Shown: in pieces, positions 55,240 to 64,000 of the stretch
How the letters are laid out: every line of letters starts with the position of its first letter
Position numbering within the stretch: position 1 is the first letter of the stretch
Translations under genes and position numbers: made by a program
The notes under the pieces: generated by a model
What the model saw: the letters and a program-made list of their open reading frames with translations, nothing else
Told to the model about the DNA's origin: nothing
Databases searched by the model: none
Assembly (NCBI RefSeq): GCF_040183065.1
Contig: NC_091132.1
Coordinates: 159,004,102 to 159,068,101, forward strand
Reading direction: 5' to 3'
DNA from: Periplaneta americana
Taxonomy: Eukaryota; Arthropoda; Insecta; Blattodea; Blattidae
Length of the DNA: 64,000 nt

Positions 55240-56110
55240 GGTGAAAAGAAGCCCCAAACTAAGAAAAAAGGAATACACGGAAATACGATGATAAATTATT
55301 TGTTTCGTAGAACTCTTCCCTTATTGAAGGCTGTCACACTGGAAACAAGAAGATCCACGTCTTTATACTGACTTCCAACAGTTTCAGTGACACGATGCAA
55401 GGCACGTCAAGTGAACTAATTTAGGGTAAAGAACTTTTAAACCAGCTCCTGCTTTAACAATATATGCAGCAACATCACTGAGAAATAACAATAAATTGTC
55501 ATACCGAAACCCTTCTAGCCACAAGAAAAGTAACGAGTCGTTGAAAAATTTTGCAACAGTGGAATGATTTACTCAGTCAAGTAGCTATTTGTATATTAAG
55601 AAGAAATGATCTGCCACCTGCTTTCAACTACAGCACTACACACGCACTGTCCCGATGCATCTGTGGTTTCATCAATAGAAATTCGTATGTTTTCGTGCTT
55701 CAGTTTATCCCGAATATTACAAATTACTTCTTGAAAACGCTGTGGCACATAGTTATTGGGCAATGTAGATTCGTCCGGCACCCTTTTGTTTGTGAATTCT
55801 TCTAAAAATACCCGAAGCTGCACATTATTCAATTTCCACAACGAATGTCGGAACCCGCTAATGCTAAACACGAGTCTCTGAAAAATGTATCACTAGAACT
55901 CGACTGTACATTGCTTTTAATCAGTTGCTGGTTTAACTTAGATTTATTCTTAAACCTCTCCTCATGCCGCATTGTATTAATATGCTGCATAGTGCCATAT
56001 TTTTTCTTTGCAGAAACACTTTCTTCACACACCAAACAAAATAAGACACTGCTGCCTCACTGAAAATATTACTCCCAAACTCATTTACGCCTTTGCGTAA
56101 GAATGCTGAT
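55240..56110 (-). pseudogene. hAT transposase relic, same family as 43789-46039
   Basis: Minus strand in order: CEESVSAKKKYGTMQHINTM then RHEERFKNKSKLNQQL (BED-like zinc-binding end), SSSSDTFFRD then LALAGSD, LNNVQLRVFLEEFTNKRVPD, ESTLPNNYVPQRFQ, ENIRISIDETTDASGQCVCS (first catalytic Asp), VAKFFNDSLLFLWLEG, LLLFLSDVAAYIVKAGAGLK, VLYPKLVHLTCLA. Adjacent pieces change frame at about 55840 and 55560. No terminal repeats were found. Confidence 0.85.
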
Positions 56111-56131
56111 TGAGAGGTTTTTGTGGGTGAT

Positions 56132-56548
56132 ATTCCGTAACTACAACAGCAGCAATCACACAGCTTATTGAACCAACGCGTATTGCTCAACTTGCACACT
56201 GCAGCTTGGAACTCGGGGATTCACCATCCATGCACATGACATTCCTTAACTACAAGAGCAGCAACCACACACAGCTTATTGAGCCAACGTGTATTGCACA
56301 ACTGGCACACTGCAGCTTGGAACTCCGGGATTCACCATCCATGCACATGACATTCCTTAACTACAACAGCAGCAATCACACACACCTCATTGAACCAACG
56401 CGTATTGCTCAACTTGCACACTGCAGCTTGGAACTCGGGGATTCACCATCCATGCACATGACATTCCTTAACTACAACAGCAGCAATCACACACACCTCA
56501 TTGAACCAATGCGTGTTGCACAACTTGCACACTGCAGCTTGGAACTTA
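56132..56548. repeat. 111-bp tandem repeat, nearly 4 units, open on the plus strand
   Basis: ATTCCTTAACTACAA (or its variant) starts at 56132, 56241, 56352 and 56463; periods 109, 111 and 111. Because 111 is a multiple of three, the plus strand is open for 133 codons (56206-56607) with a 37-residue repeat (SPSMHMTFLNYNSSNHTHLI and EPTRIAQLAHCSLEL). The minus strand is also open in part. I regard the frame as a by-product of the period. Confidence 0.95.
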
Positions 56549-57066
56549 GGCACCCATATGCTGTATGGCTCCATACAGATAAAATTTTCTCTTCCCCATA
56601 CGATTAAATAAAAAAATTGTGTATTTCCATTATGATGTATCGCCTCCATGACAGCACTGGATGCTGCTCTTTCTTCTGAAAACATTTGCATCAACAAAAT
56701 GTCTTCTACACCTAAATCTTCATATAATGCCACAATTTGTAGCCTTTCTTCCATTTCCTTATGATGGAGAAACATATACAATTACGATGACTTAACAATA
56801 ACAATAAACAAATGAGCGCGAATGTTATTGATGACTCAGCTGATTTGGAGGTATTTTCTATTCATGACGAACCTGCTGCCATTACAAAAAAAATGCATTT
56901 TGATTGTTTTCAATTTCTATTTTATACAGATGTAATAGTAAATAATTGTATATTATTATTAACCTGGTATATTTGACATAAAAATCTTCATGGCAATACT
57001 AATTATGTTTCAGACGAAAGTATAACATGTTCAAAAAATATTTGGAATACAAAAATATTCACAAAC
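56549..57066. other. unassigned minus frame at 56443-56781
   Basis: An ATG near 56757 gives MEERLQIVALYEDLGVEDIL and later EERAASSAVMEAIHHNG, a regular-looking helix-rich start. It runs into the tandem repeat. I do not recognise the family; it may be the first part of a mobile-element protein. Confidence 0.25.
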
Positions 57067-57223
57067 CATAATAAGTCTCCACAAGAGATTGATGAATTTC
57101 ACTGATCCGAGCAATTCCTTCAAACAGTAGAGTCAACATATCAGCATAGATAACACTAGCTCGCTTATTAGAAGGGTTCGTCTCCAAGGCAAACACCAGA
57201 TTCTTATGAGCTGTTTCTTGAAG
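57067..57223 (-). CDS. COG4: COG4 exon (third in window)
   Basis: Minus-strand exon with a clear acceptor (pyrimidine-rich TTTTTTATTTCTAG before 57223) and donor (TATG|GTTTGT after 57067). It reads [53 protein letters not shown]. The segment [26 protein letters not shown] is a hallmark of COG subunit 4. It begins in phase 0, matching the end of the exon at 59234-59430, and ends in phase 1. COG4 is part of lobe A of the conserved oligomeric Golgi tethering complex and works on the cytosolic face of the Golgi in retrograde vesicle traffic. No frameshift or stop. The next exon (expected to start Pro-Gly-Arg-Leu) was not found to the left. Confidence 0.92.
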
Positions 57224-57578
57224 CTAGAAATAAAAAAGGCAAGTGCTAAAATTGTACAAAATGTATAAGCATAACATATTTCTTAGTTCGCTTTCCACCT
57301 CTGAAAACATGTTACTTCAAAAGAGATGCAAGTCCACCGAAAAAGTACAGAAAACACCTTTAATACACAGTATATACACACCTAAGAACAGGCCAAACCT
57401 TCTATGTCTGTGTCGATAAGTGTGAGCTAGTAAATGTTCTTAATATGCAGAATCAAAATATAGTAGCATCTTGCAGAATTGCGCTCAGTTAATGTTTTCT
57501 CAATAGAACACTTTTTAATATACAAATATAACAAAATATCTTATCTTTCAACACGACATTTTTTGGTTGAAGTTTCTA
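57224..57578. other. COG4 intron, no feature recognised
   Basis: Intron sequence between two COG4 exons; AT-rich. Confidence 0.5.
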
Positions 57579-57580
57579 TA

Positions 57581-57985
57581 CAGTCAACTCCGGACCAGCA
57601 TATTTCGTTCACTATATCCGAGGTTCACTAAAACCGAAGAGTCTGTTTTTATACTACAGACATTGTTAAAAACACAGGATAGATTACATTCAATGTAAGT
57701 AATAATGTTCACTTTTTTATAGCCATTAGGCAGTAGGTACTGACCGACTTCGCACCCCCTTCCATTAATCAGGAAGGTATGTTTACTGAGTACGCGGCCT
57801 TGGTAATTCCTTGAGTTCACTTTTACAAAGATACGGGAGAAAGGGTTGACAACAGCTGTAATCCTGCTTGTATTTACCCTTTGGTCATCACTCTATTCCC
57901 TTTTACAAAAGAAAACAGTTTCTCTTCCTACTCATTAATAACCTCTTTTAAAGGAGTCAAAACTGAACTGAACATTAGTTCTAGT
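57581..57985. mobile_element. deleted Tigger-type derivative in the COG4 intron
   Basis: Starts CAGTCAACTCCGGACCAGCA next to TA and matches the right end of the element at 28384-30460 in reverse, except that the inner 'ttatagtgaacctctg' is missing. It then jumps to a stretch matching 28735-28990 in reverse ('acctcttttaaaggngtcaaaact', 'ttcacttttacaaagatncggg'). The far end was not found. Confidence 0.8.
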
Positions 57986-58328
57986 GTAAAAAATTCACCT
58001 CAAAACAGGCTTATTATCCTACCAAATTATTCAGTTTTAACAAATTTATTGTACGTACAAAAACACTCATTGCGCAATTTTCATTTGTAATTTCTTGTCC
58101 ATTTATTTAATAAGAATAATATTTTTAACTGCTAAAATGACAATAATACTTTTTCTTTTACTGTGAAATTTTATGAACACAACTCTCAACAACTGCACAT
58201 CAAACCAAAAAAATTTACCAATAATTACTGATGAAAGGGTAGCATCAGTGGTGATATTGAAGAAGTTTAACAACCAGTTCTCTCATGTGTACCTAGGCTA
58301 AAAAAAATAAGGTAATTGCAAATCTTAC
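57986..58328. other. COG4 intron, nothing recognised
   Basis: AT-rich intron sequence. Confidence 0.4.
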
Positions 58329-58465
58329 CTAAAAATAATTTAACAACCGGTTTATCTGAACTGGTGCAAACTGGCTGAATATCACCATTGGGTGGCATGA
58401 CATTAGTCATTGTCAATGTTCTGACACCAACCCAGACCTGTTCACCAGATGTTCCAGTTCTGATA
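58329..58465 (-). other. orphan exon-like stretch inside the COG4 intron
   Basis: On the minus strand, ATTTGCAG precedes 58465 and TTTTTAG|GTAAGA follows 58329, both strong splice signals. One frame (phase 2 in, phase 1 out) is open: IRTGTSGEQVWVGVRTLTMT, NVMPPNGDIQPVCTSSDKPV, VKLFL. It does not fit COG4, because the flanking exons already join in phase 0 and inclusion would shift the frame and meet a TGA. It may be a pseudo-exon, an exon of a nested gene, or debris of a retrogene. Confidence 0.35.
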
Positions 58466-59233
58466 CTGCAAATGAGCATGAATATGATGTATAGGTAAGA
58501 GGTAAGAGAGTCCCTTTATAACCTGTCTTGATAACATAATTTTAAACTTGAGTGGTTTTTAGCACAAATGCGTAGGCCTATTATATTTGCCAATTTTTTT
58601 TTTTTTTTTTTTTTTCTGGATTTTAGGATAAAAAATTGGTGTGCGCATTATATTCGATGGCGTAAATACGGTATTTTCGCGTTCTTACATTTCATGACAA
58701 ACCTAATTTCGAGCAAATTGAATTAGGACGTATAAATGAAGTTTTATACCTCTCAGGGTTTAAAATACGATAAGTGCGAAAAATGTATAAGTGAAATAAA
58801 TTAACATGAAAAGTATAAGAATTTTGCCGGAACTTAAGCAAAAAAGTATAAGTGAGAAAATGTATAAGTAAGAAATGCACAAATGAAGTTTTACTGTATT
58901 TGTACCTCGCCTTGCATATTTTTTTAAAATTCTGAATCTAATTTTATTTACTCATACTCTCAAAATATATAAAACATCTCAATACAATTCTAACTGCAGC
59001 TTCTTTGGTGCTTTGCAAATGTATATCCCATTTCGTATTTGACTCAAATATAATTAAATTCATAAGACTTAGTCAGATCTCTTTATGTGGGAGATGTCCG
59101 AGCTAAAGCTCAGAAATACTAAAGCATAAATAAAATTATCCTACCAAAACATTATTTTTGAAGATAAACACATTAGAATAGAAAACAAAGACAGAAAAAT
59201 TGAAGTAAGAACTGCATGATTTTGTAATATTAC
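58466..59233. other. COG4 intron; T run and Tigger-like end near 58903
   Basis: An oligo-T run at 58595-58616. The minus strand from about 58903 reads ACAGTAAAACTTCATTTGTG, a Tigger-style end with internal 'acttatacattttctcactt' motifs, and the phrase 'cgtataaatgaagttttatac' at 58730 may be its remote partner. Weak. Confidence 0.35.
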
Positions 59234-59430
59234 CTTTGAACATCGGTACAATGAGAACTTAATCTGACCTTCATCTTGCATTCCAAGAAGAGGAAAGATT
59301 TTAAAAAATCTCTCTACTGATACTAAATCTTCAGCACGCACTGCTTCGTCAAATTTCTGTGTAACGACAGCCCCAAGCTGGGTTGCAGCTTCATGCAGTA
59401 GTGAAAATGAGTTCGTAACACTTGTGCAAT
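59234..59430 (-). CDS. COG4: COG4 exon (second in window)
   Basis: Minus-strand exon of 197 bases. Acceptor TTCTGTTCTAG before 59430, donor TTCAAAG|GTAATA after 59234. Joined to the previous exon's last base it reads EDCTSVTNSFSLLHEAATQL, GAVVTQKFDEAVRAEDLVSV, ERFFKIFPLLGMQDEGQIKF, SLYRCSK. VERFFKIFPLLG is diagnostic of COG4 and lies upstream of the [11 protein letters not shown] segment in the family, as here. Enters in phase 1, leaves in phase 0. No disruption. The residues YRCSK differ from the usual YLC but stay in frame. Confidence 0.95.
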
Positions 59431-61212
59431 CTAGAACAGAAAATCAATTCAATTATCAACTGCACAAATATTTCCCTGAAATGGATTATGTGTAACCCAC
59501 TTCTGAGGTTGGAAGGCAGAGTTACACTGCCCAATGATATTGTATGGTTGTGCAGTGCCAGGAGAGATCTGAACCTAAATTCCAGATCATGGATGAACAC
59601 AAGAACAGTTCCCTTTAAGGAAACTTCCTGTGCTCTAACCAGAATCGAACTTGGAACCTCATGAACTGTGGCCAGAAACTCTGAGGCTGATCACAGCACA
59701 AATATGAGATAAGTTATATAATTTTACATTTATGTAGGTTCCAAATGATTTACTTTGATTATAAATAATTAATGTAATGATTCATATGTAAACGAAAAGA
59801 GATAATGCAATTGCATCACCCTGTCTACATATGTATAATCCTGATTTAATGTTCCTGTAGTCAATGAATTCGCGGATTTTATGGCTTGTTTTCTTTTAAC
59901 CTAGAGAATATACCACACACATAAGTTCAAAACCCAATTTAAGCAAACTCAGTTCTATAACATACCCACATTTAAGAAAAGAATCCTTGGAGAATTTTAG
60001 GCTGCACAACTAGAATTATTTAAAAAAATGTAGAATTTCCCCAATACTCTCCCCCTCCTCACTCTCCCCTCTTTTATGATTATCTCTTATATTTAGTGGA
60101 AGCCCCACTTAAGGAAATAAAGAAAGCAAGGTCCCCAATGATTCATTAAATAGAGGTTGTACTTCATTTAAAGGTATGTGCTACTGATTTTTAAGACTTC
60201 CACAATTTTTATGTGATTTCAATTAAATTTTAATCACCAATTTCTTTCCTTTAAGATTACATGATGTTGTTGAAATTTTAAGAATTTTTGGTTTCTAAAT
60301 TTGATTCATAAAAAATTAAATATACAAATCCATATCTTACCAATAAATTAGATTACACATGAAAGAATAAAGATCTGTTTCTATTTTCACGGCTTGACAT
60401 CTAGCTGAAGAGTAATGAGACTGTGTATTCGATTTTTGTTTTTATTTGTGGTTCCGAATAAACAAATTATCTTGAATTTTTTAAAATTTTTTTCTTAAGG
60501 TCATGCATTGGCTGTATTTTTCAAGCAACATAAAAATGAAATAAAAAATGTCCCTGGAATACAGTGTTTAAAATATGTAGTAAAAATGCCATTGCATTAT
60601 CTTACTTAGTTTTTGATAAGTCTGAATTCCTAGATTGAAAAATGCAAAAAAATATTATATCCCAGAAACTGCGTTTAAAGGTTAGATGGCCTGGTTAGCT
60701 TACAGCCCTTTAAAAGAATTAATATTTAGGTCACCTACAATTCGAATAATGAAACGAAACAAATATTTATCATAGACCATACGAGTTTTTGGTGGGAAAA
60801 TTTAAAAATGGTAAAAATTGAAATATTTCATCAGAACTGAACTCAGTAGGGCATACCCTTAAGTGAGAAATATTCTTCCTTTTGCAATATTTACAGTAGA
60901 TGGGCTATATACTGGATGTATTAATTATAACTGAAAGTCCATTTATGTGCAAAAACAGAGCAACATTTTTTCAATGTCATGTTCAATAGTCCAATAGTTG
61001 GTTACCTGCTTATTCAGATGTCTACCGAAAATGTGAAACAAAAATTAGTTACAGTTTAGTTACGTACTACAACTTATCAATTATTCATAAGCACAATGAA
61101 AAAACATTAAACGCATTTTATTTAACTAATGATTTGTCATCAGACTTTTTTTCTTTTTGTTAAGTTTATTTATACACACTTTAACATTCACGGTCATCTC
61201 GCGTGTTTTAGT
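59431..61212. other. COG4 intron; SINE-like head near 59600-59700
   Basis: On the minus strand, 59700-59620 reads GATCAGCCTCAGAGTTTCTGG and then AAGTTCGATTCTGG, a plausible A-box and B-box pair for a tRNA-derived SINE whose body would extend to about 59480. The rest is AT-rich. Confidence 0.45.
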
Positions 61213-61328
61213 ATCTGTGTCAGGGGCGTGCGGTGTAATTTTTGTGTGGGTAAGCTCTGAAGTTTACTTGTTGGCATTTTTTTATACATATTAATCATCA
61301 CTTATGAAACTTTCAGCTTTTCTCAAAA

Positions 61329-61330
<2 letters not shown>

Positions 61331-61361
<31 letters not shown>
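61331..61361. repeat. (TA)n microsatellite
   Basis: About 15 TA units, followed directly by 'gggcgattcacgaggatttaccgtc', which looks like the end of an unidentified element. Confidence 0.95.
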
Positions 61362-61365
<4 letters not shown>

Positions 61366-61959
61366 CGATTCACGAGGATTTACCGTCCCTTACGGAGCTT
61401 ATTTTTAGCTTCACAAAAATAGCCAATTAAAGAAATGGCAGTTCTGAATAGTTCATTCTCTATTTGTAATATTTTTTACCCGTAAAACTAAAGAAAAAAC
61501 GCATTTTACTAACAACTTCAAATGAATGTAACTCTGAATATATTGCGATTAGAACAAACGTTTACATGACTTTTTTCTCAGAATGTCTTCGGAAATAAGC
61601 GCCGTCATATTTTGCAAGGTAATTGAGCGCATCTAAATATTCCTTTGTTAACTGCCTCTTCTGACTCACAATGACCACGAAATGGCAATTAATGCATGGC
61701 TAGAAAACAGACTGTATCAATTAACCTCTGCAATATTTCCCTGTTCTTTCGCACCATTTCATTGTGTTGCTCGACACTGTGAATCTAACTGTACATCTAT
61801 TCGAGATGATCCAAATTACTTAAATTGTAAAAATATGAGCCTGTGACTTTTCATGTTTATTAATGGCATTGTGCAGATTGTTCAGATTATCATAACCATT
61901 TTTAGACCAAACTGTTTCTTCTTTAGAAAACATAAGACAGGGCCAGCAAAAGAATTTAT

Positions 61960-62181
61960 TTAATTTTGCACTTCCTGCAACCTACTGAGTTTTCTGATAT
62001 TGGGACGCTTGAAAATGTCGAGTACCGTATATTCTTTTCCTTTGTCTTTATGAGCTGCAAAAAGCGTTGGCTTTTCAGGACATGGTCGATCATTTTGTAT
62101 CATGTTTAATTTTTCTTGTAAAGAATGTAGTCGAAATGTGTGTTTCAATAATTGTTCGATAGGACATAACGAATCGCCCAT
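61960..62181 (-). other. unassigned 73-codon frame within the hAT-like element
   Basis: Reads MGDSLCPIEQLLKHTFRLHS, LQEKLNMIQNDRPCPEKPTL and ends FKRPNIRKLSRLQEVQN. Composition is protein-like, but no family is recognised and there is no clear splice context. It sits between the hAT-like ends and may be part of a captured or mobile gene. Confidence 0.25.
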
Positions 62182-62228
62182 TCTTAATCAATACCATATT
62201 TAGTTTATACACAGAAAACTACGACATA

Positions 62229-62470
62229 AATTGAGGGGTTTGCCGGAAAAAGGGCGTATACGTCAATATGGCGAATTGAGATACATGCAATCTAAGATTT
62301 TAAAACGCACCTGAATAAAATGTTATACACGCACACAGCCCTGTCCTGCAGGTATGTACAGTACAATCAAAACAAAATTTCGCTACTATAATTATTCACT
62401 ACATTTTAAACCGTTTTCCCGAAGAAGGGCGTATAGGTCTATCCGCCTTTCTTCCAGCAAAGCCCTCAAT
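62229..62470. mobile_element. small inverted-repeat element (MITE-like)
   Basis: 'aattgaggggtttgccgg' at 62229 and, in reverse at 62470, 'aattgagggctttgctgg'; both continue into 'gggcgtata'-like sequence. About 240 bp, no coding. No clear target duplication. Confidence 0.6.
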
Positions 62471-62936
62471 TGTCACTCACAAAGAAACAAAATCTTCAAA
62501 TAACTGAGAGATCCTTAACACTATCTCAACTGACAAACAAATCGCATGTTTCATACACACTGCCAAATTCAACAATCAACACTGGTATTCTTCTGCAGGA
62601 ACTTAACAAGCCAGGACAAGCGATAATCCTAGCGCTTATTCTTGCGTGTACGAGCACATATTATTATATACTAGGAAATTTTCCCTCCTTGTCTACTGTC
62701 CACGCATGCGCCAGCACTGTAAAATGAGGCTTCAGGCAAGCTGTGAACGAAGAGCTGCCTTACTGCAGAAATGTAGTTAATGCAGAACATTTATATATGA
62801 AGTGCAGAATACACTTCATTAAAAATGTTCATCTATAAGTTGAATGAGATAAAATTGATGCATTAATTTGAAGTGTGTCTACTAGGGTATGCGGCGCTTA
62901 CCCCGCTTGCCCTAAATGCACGCCCCTGATCTATGT

Positions 62937-63079
62937 GTATATAAATAAGCCCCTTTTACTATTCCTGTTTCTATTGTTGTGTTGTAGATAGTTTGTGTGT
63001 AGGTAACTGACTCAAATTTTCGATTAATGTTTATGATATTGGTGACTGAGCTGGTGATGAATCATGGTATGCAAGTTTT
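62937..63079. other. COG4 intron, nothing recognised
   Basis: Short AT-rich gap. Confidence 0.3.
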
Positions 63080-63215
63080 CAATCCGGCCTTTGTGACTAA
63101 GTGAAACCATGAAAAACACCAGTCAGATTGGTCGGCCATGGGGTTTGAACCTGGGATCTCCTGAATGCGAGTCGCAAATGCTACTACCTGAGCCAACTCG
63201 TTCAGTAACATCAGA
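63080..63215 (-). mobile_element. tRNA-derived SINE head (family 6)
   Basis: The minus strand from 63210 reads GAACGAGTTGGCTCAGGTAG (A-box region) and CCCAGGTTCAAACCCC (B box, near 63140), then 'ggtgtttttcatggtttcac'. The body continues toward 63080. Confidence 0.65.
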
Positions 63216-63939
63216 CTTGTTCCACAGGTCATCTGATCTTCAGTTCAATGGACGAGCAGCCAACTTTTCTCCCAGCCTTCTAGACTATATCAGACTTACA
63301 TATGTAATCACTATCGACCACTGTAACAGAGGCAGTTGTGACAACATTAAATAAGTGAAGCAGAATAATAGTATGTGTAATTTCGTTATTCACGACTATT
63401 CAAGTCTTTTAAATTCGTTACTTTCGTTATCAATTGCTTAAATGAGTTATTTTTAGTTACTTTTGTTAGCAGTAGACGTCCTGTTATTTTTGGACCTATC
63501 TGAACACAATGGTATTTTTAAGAATGATGAAAACTCTTATCAAAGCTTTGTTTGAAAGAAAAGTAAAGTCAGGTCTTATGTCAGAGTTTAACGAGTGAAA
63601 GAAGCCTGTCCCTGAATGAGAGATCTCCAGGCAAAATTTACCCGTTGCTTGTCGTCGTCTATATTAGAATTCACTTGTATTTATCATCCTTAGCTATCAT
63701 TTCACCATCAAGGTAATCTTTCAACTTATGGTATATAAAGAGCTTCTTCGATAACGTGATAACAATAGAATACACAGTAGGCTACATAAAAAATCTAAGC
63801 TATACACTAACACTACCAGTTATACCTTCATAGGTGCAGTACGTTTTGACTACCAGCAGTTACAATAACTATCTCTTGAATCAGCAACTGTTTCATTTTA
63901 CATTAAAATTCTGTTCATTATGACATTAAAAATTCATAC
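63216..63939. other. COG4 intron, nothing recognised
   Basis: AT-rich intron sequence just after the COG4 exon at the right edge. Confidence 0.4.
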
Positions 63940-64000
63940 CTTCAGCCACATCATCAGCAGTCTGTTTCAAAAGATGTTGATCCACTGAAAGAAAGCGATG
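63940..64000 (-). CDS. COG4: COG4 exon (first in window, cut by the window edge)
   Basis: Minus-strand exon entering from beyond 64000: HRFLSVDQHLLKQTADDVAE plus one base, then donor GAAG|GTATGA. In COG4 a His-Arg-(Phe/Tyr)-Leu segment lies about 45-50 residues before VERFFKIFPLLG, as it does here. The exon leaves in phase 1, which fits the entry phase of 59234-59430; the split codon becomes Asp (G|AT). Confidence 0.85.

Larger units (their letters stand above)
61221..62928. mobile_element. hAT-like element in the COG4 intron
   Basis: Left end CAGGGGCGTGCGGTG, right end in reverse CAGGGGCGTGCATTT, followed inward on both sides by 'gtaagc'. ATCTGTGT (61213-61220) and ATCTATGT (62929-62936) form an 8-bp target duplication with one mismatch. 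No transposase motif is seen. A TA microsatellite (61331-61361) and a smaller inverted-repeat element (62229-62470) lie inside. The CAGGGGCGT start is shared with the MITE at 18096. Confidence 0.75.

Noticed and set aside
56206-56607. Real secreted or repeat protein of 133 codons
   Set aside because: The open frame follows from a 111-bp period; there is no signal peptide or gene context.
1-64000. Bacterial or viral insert
   Set aside because: No ribosome-binding-site-led operons, no capsid or envelope genes, no integrase with LTR pairs were found; everything recognisable is host exon or transposon/LINE/SINE.

Overview
This is AT-rich, intron-bearing insect DNA. Its repeat families look like those of a cockroach (Blattodea, possibly Periplaneta): one abundant non-LTR retrotransposon whose C-terminus reads [14 protein letters not shown], and tRNA-derived SINEs with the core 'aaacctcggaaaacccaacc'. 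The species is inferred from remembered repeat families and was not tested. There are no bacterial operons, rRNA genes or CRISPR arrays.

Host genes are few. Right edge (57.0-64.0 kb, minus strand): three consecutive exons of COG4, a subunit of the conserved oligomeric Golgi complex, with consistent splice phases; the gene enters from beyond 64000 and no later COG4 exon was found to the left. Left edge (1-571, minus): a possible 5' end of an unrecognised gene. At 52441 (+) there is a THAP-type zinc-finger first exon with a clean splice donor. Two unassigned exon-like open stretches lie at 53096-53302 and 58329-58465 (both minus).

Most of the rest is a layered graveyard of mobile elements. 1-7 kb: a SINE, two LINE relics, and an exact 76-bp tandem array. 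7.3-10.9 kb: a terminal-inverted-repeat element carrying a broken gene of a DUF7869-like type. 12-18.3 kb: a LINE relic, SINEs, and a 75-78-bp minisatellite split by a PIF/Harbinger relic and hit again by a hAT-type MITE. 21-28 kb: a Penelope-like fragment with inverted ends, a hAT relic with an 8-bp target duplication, and a nearly full RT-domain LINE. 28.4-40.2 kb: pogo/Tigger-type elements, an RNase-H LINE interrupted by a mariner, SINEs, and a LINE copy with a 386-codon open frame and 11-bp target duplication. 41-46.2 kb: a ~141-bp tandem array with a perfect hairpin per unit, then a DDE transposase relic with a hAT element inserted in it (8-bp duplication). 46.8-58 kb: mariner-like, RNase-H LINE, two more hAT relics, small tandem repeats and a deleted Tigger derivative. 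59.4-63.2 kb: the COG4 intron, holding SINEs and a CAGGGGCGTGC-ended hAT-like element.

Nearly all element genes are frameshifted or carry stops, so nothing here is clearly autonomous. The value of the window lies in the nested insertions, which give a relative order of events, in the well-bounded ends, and in the COG4 exons.
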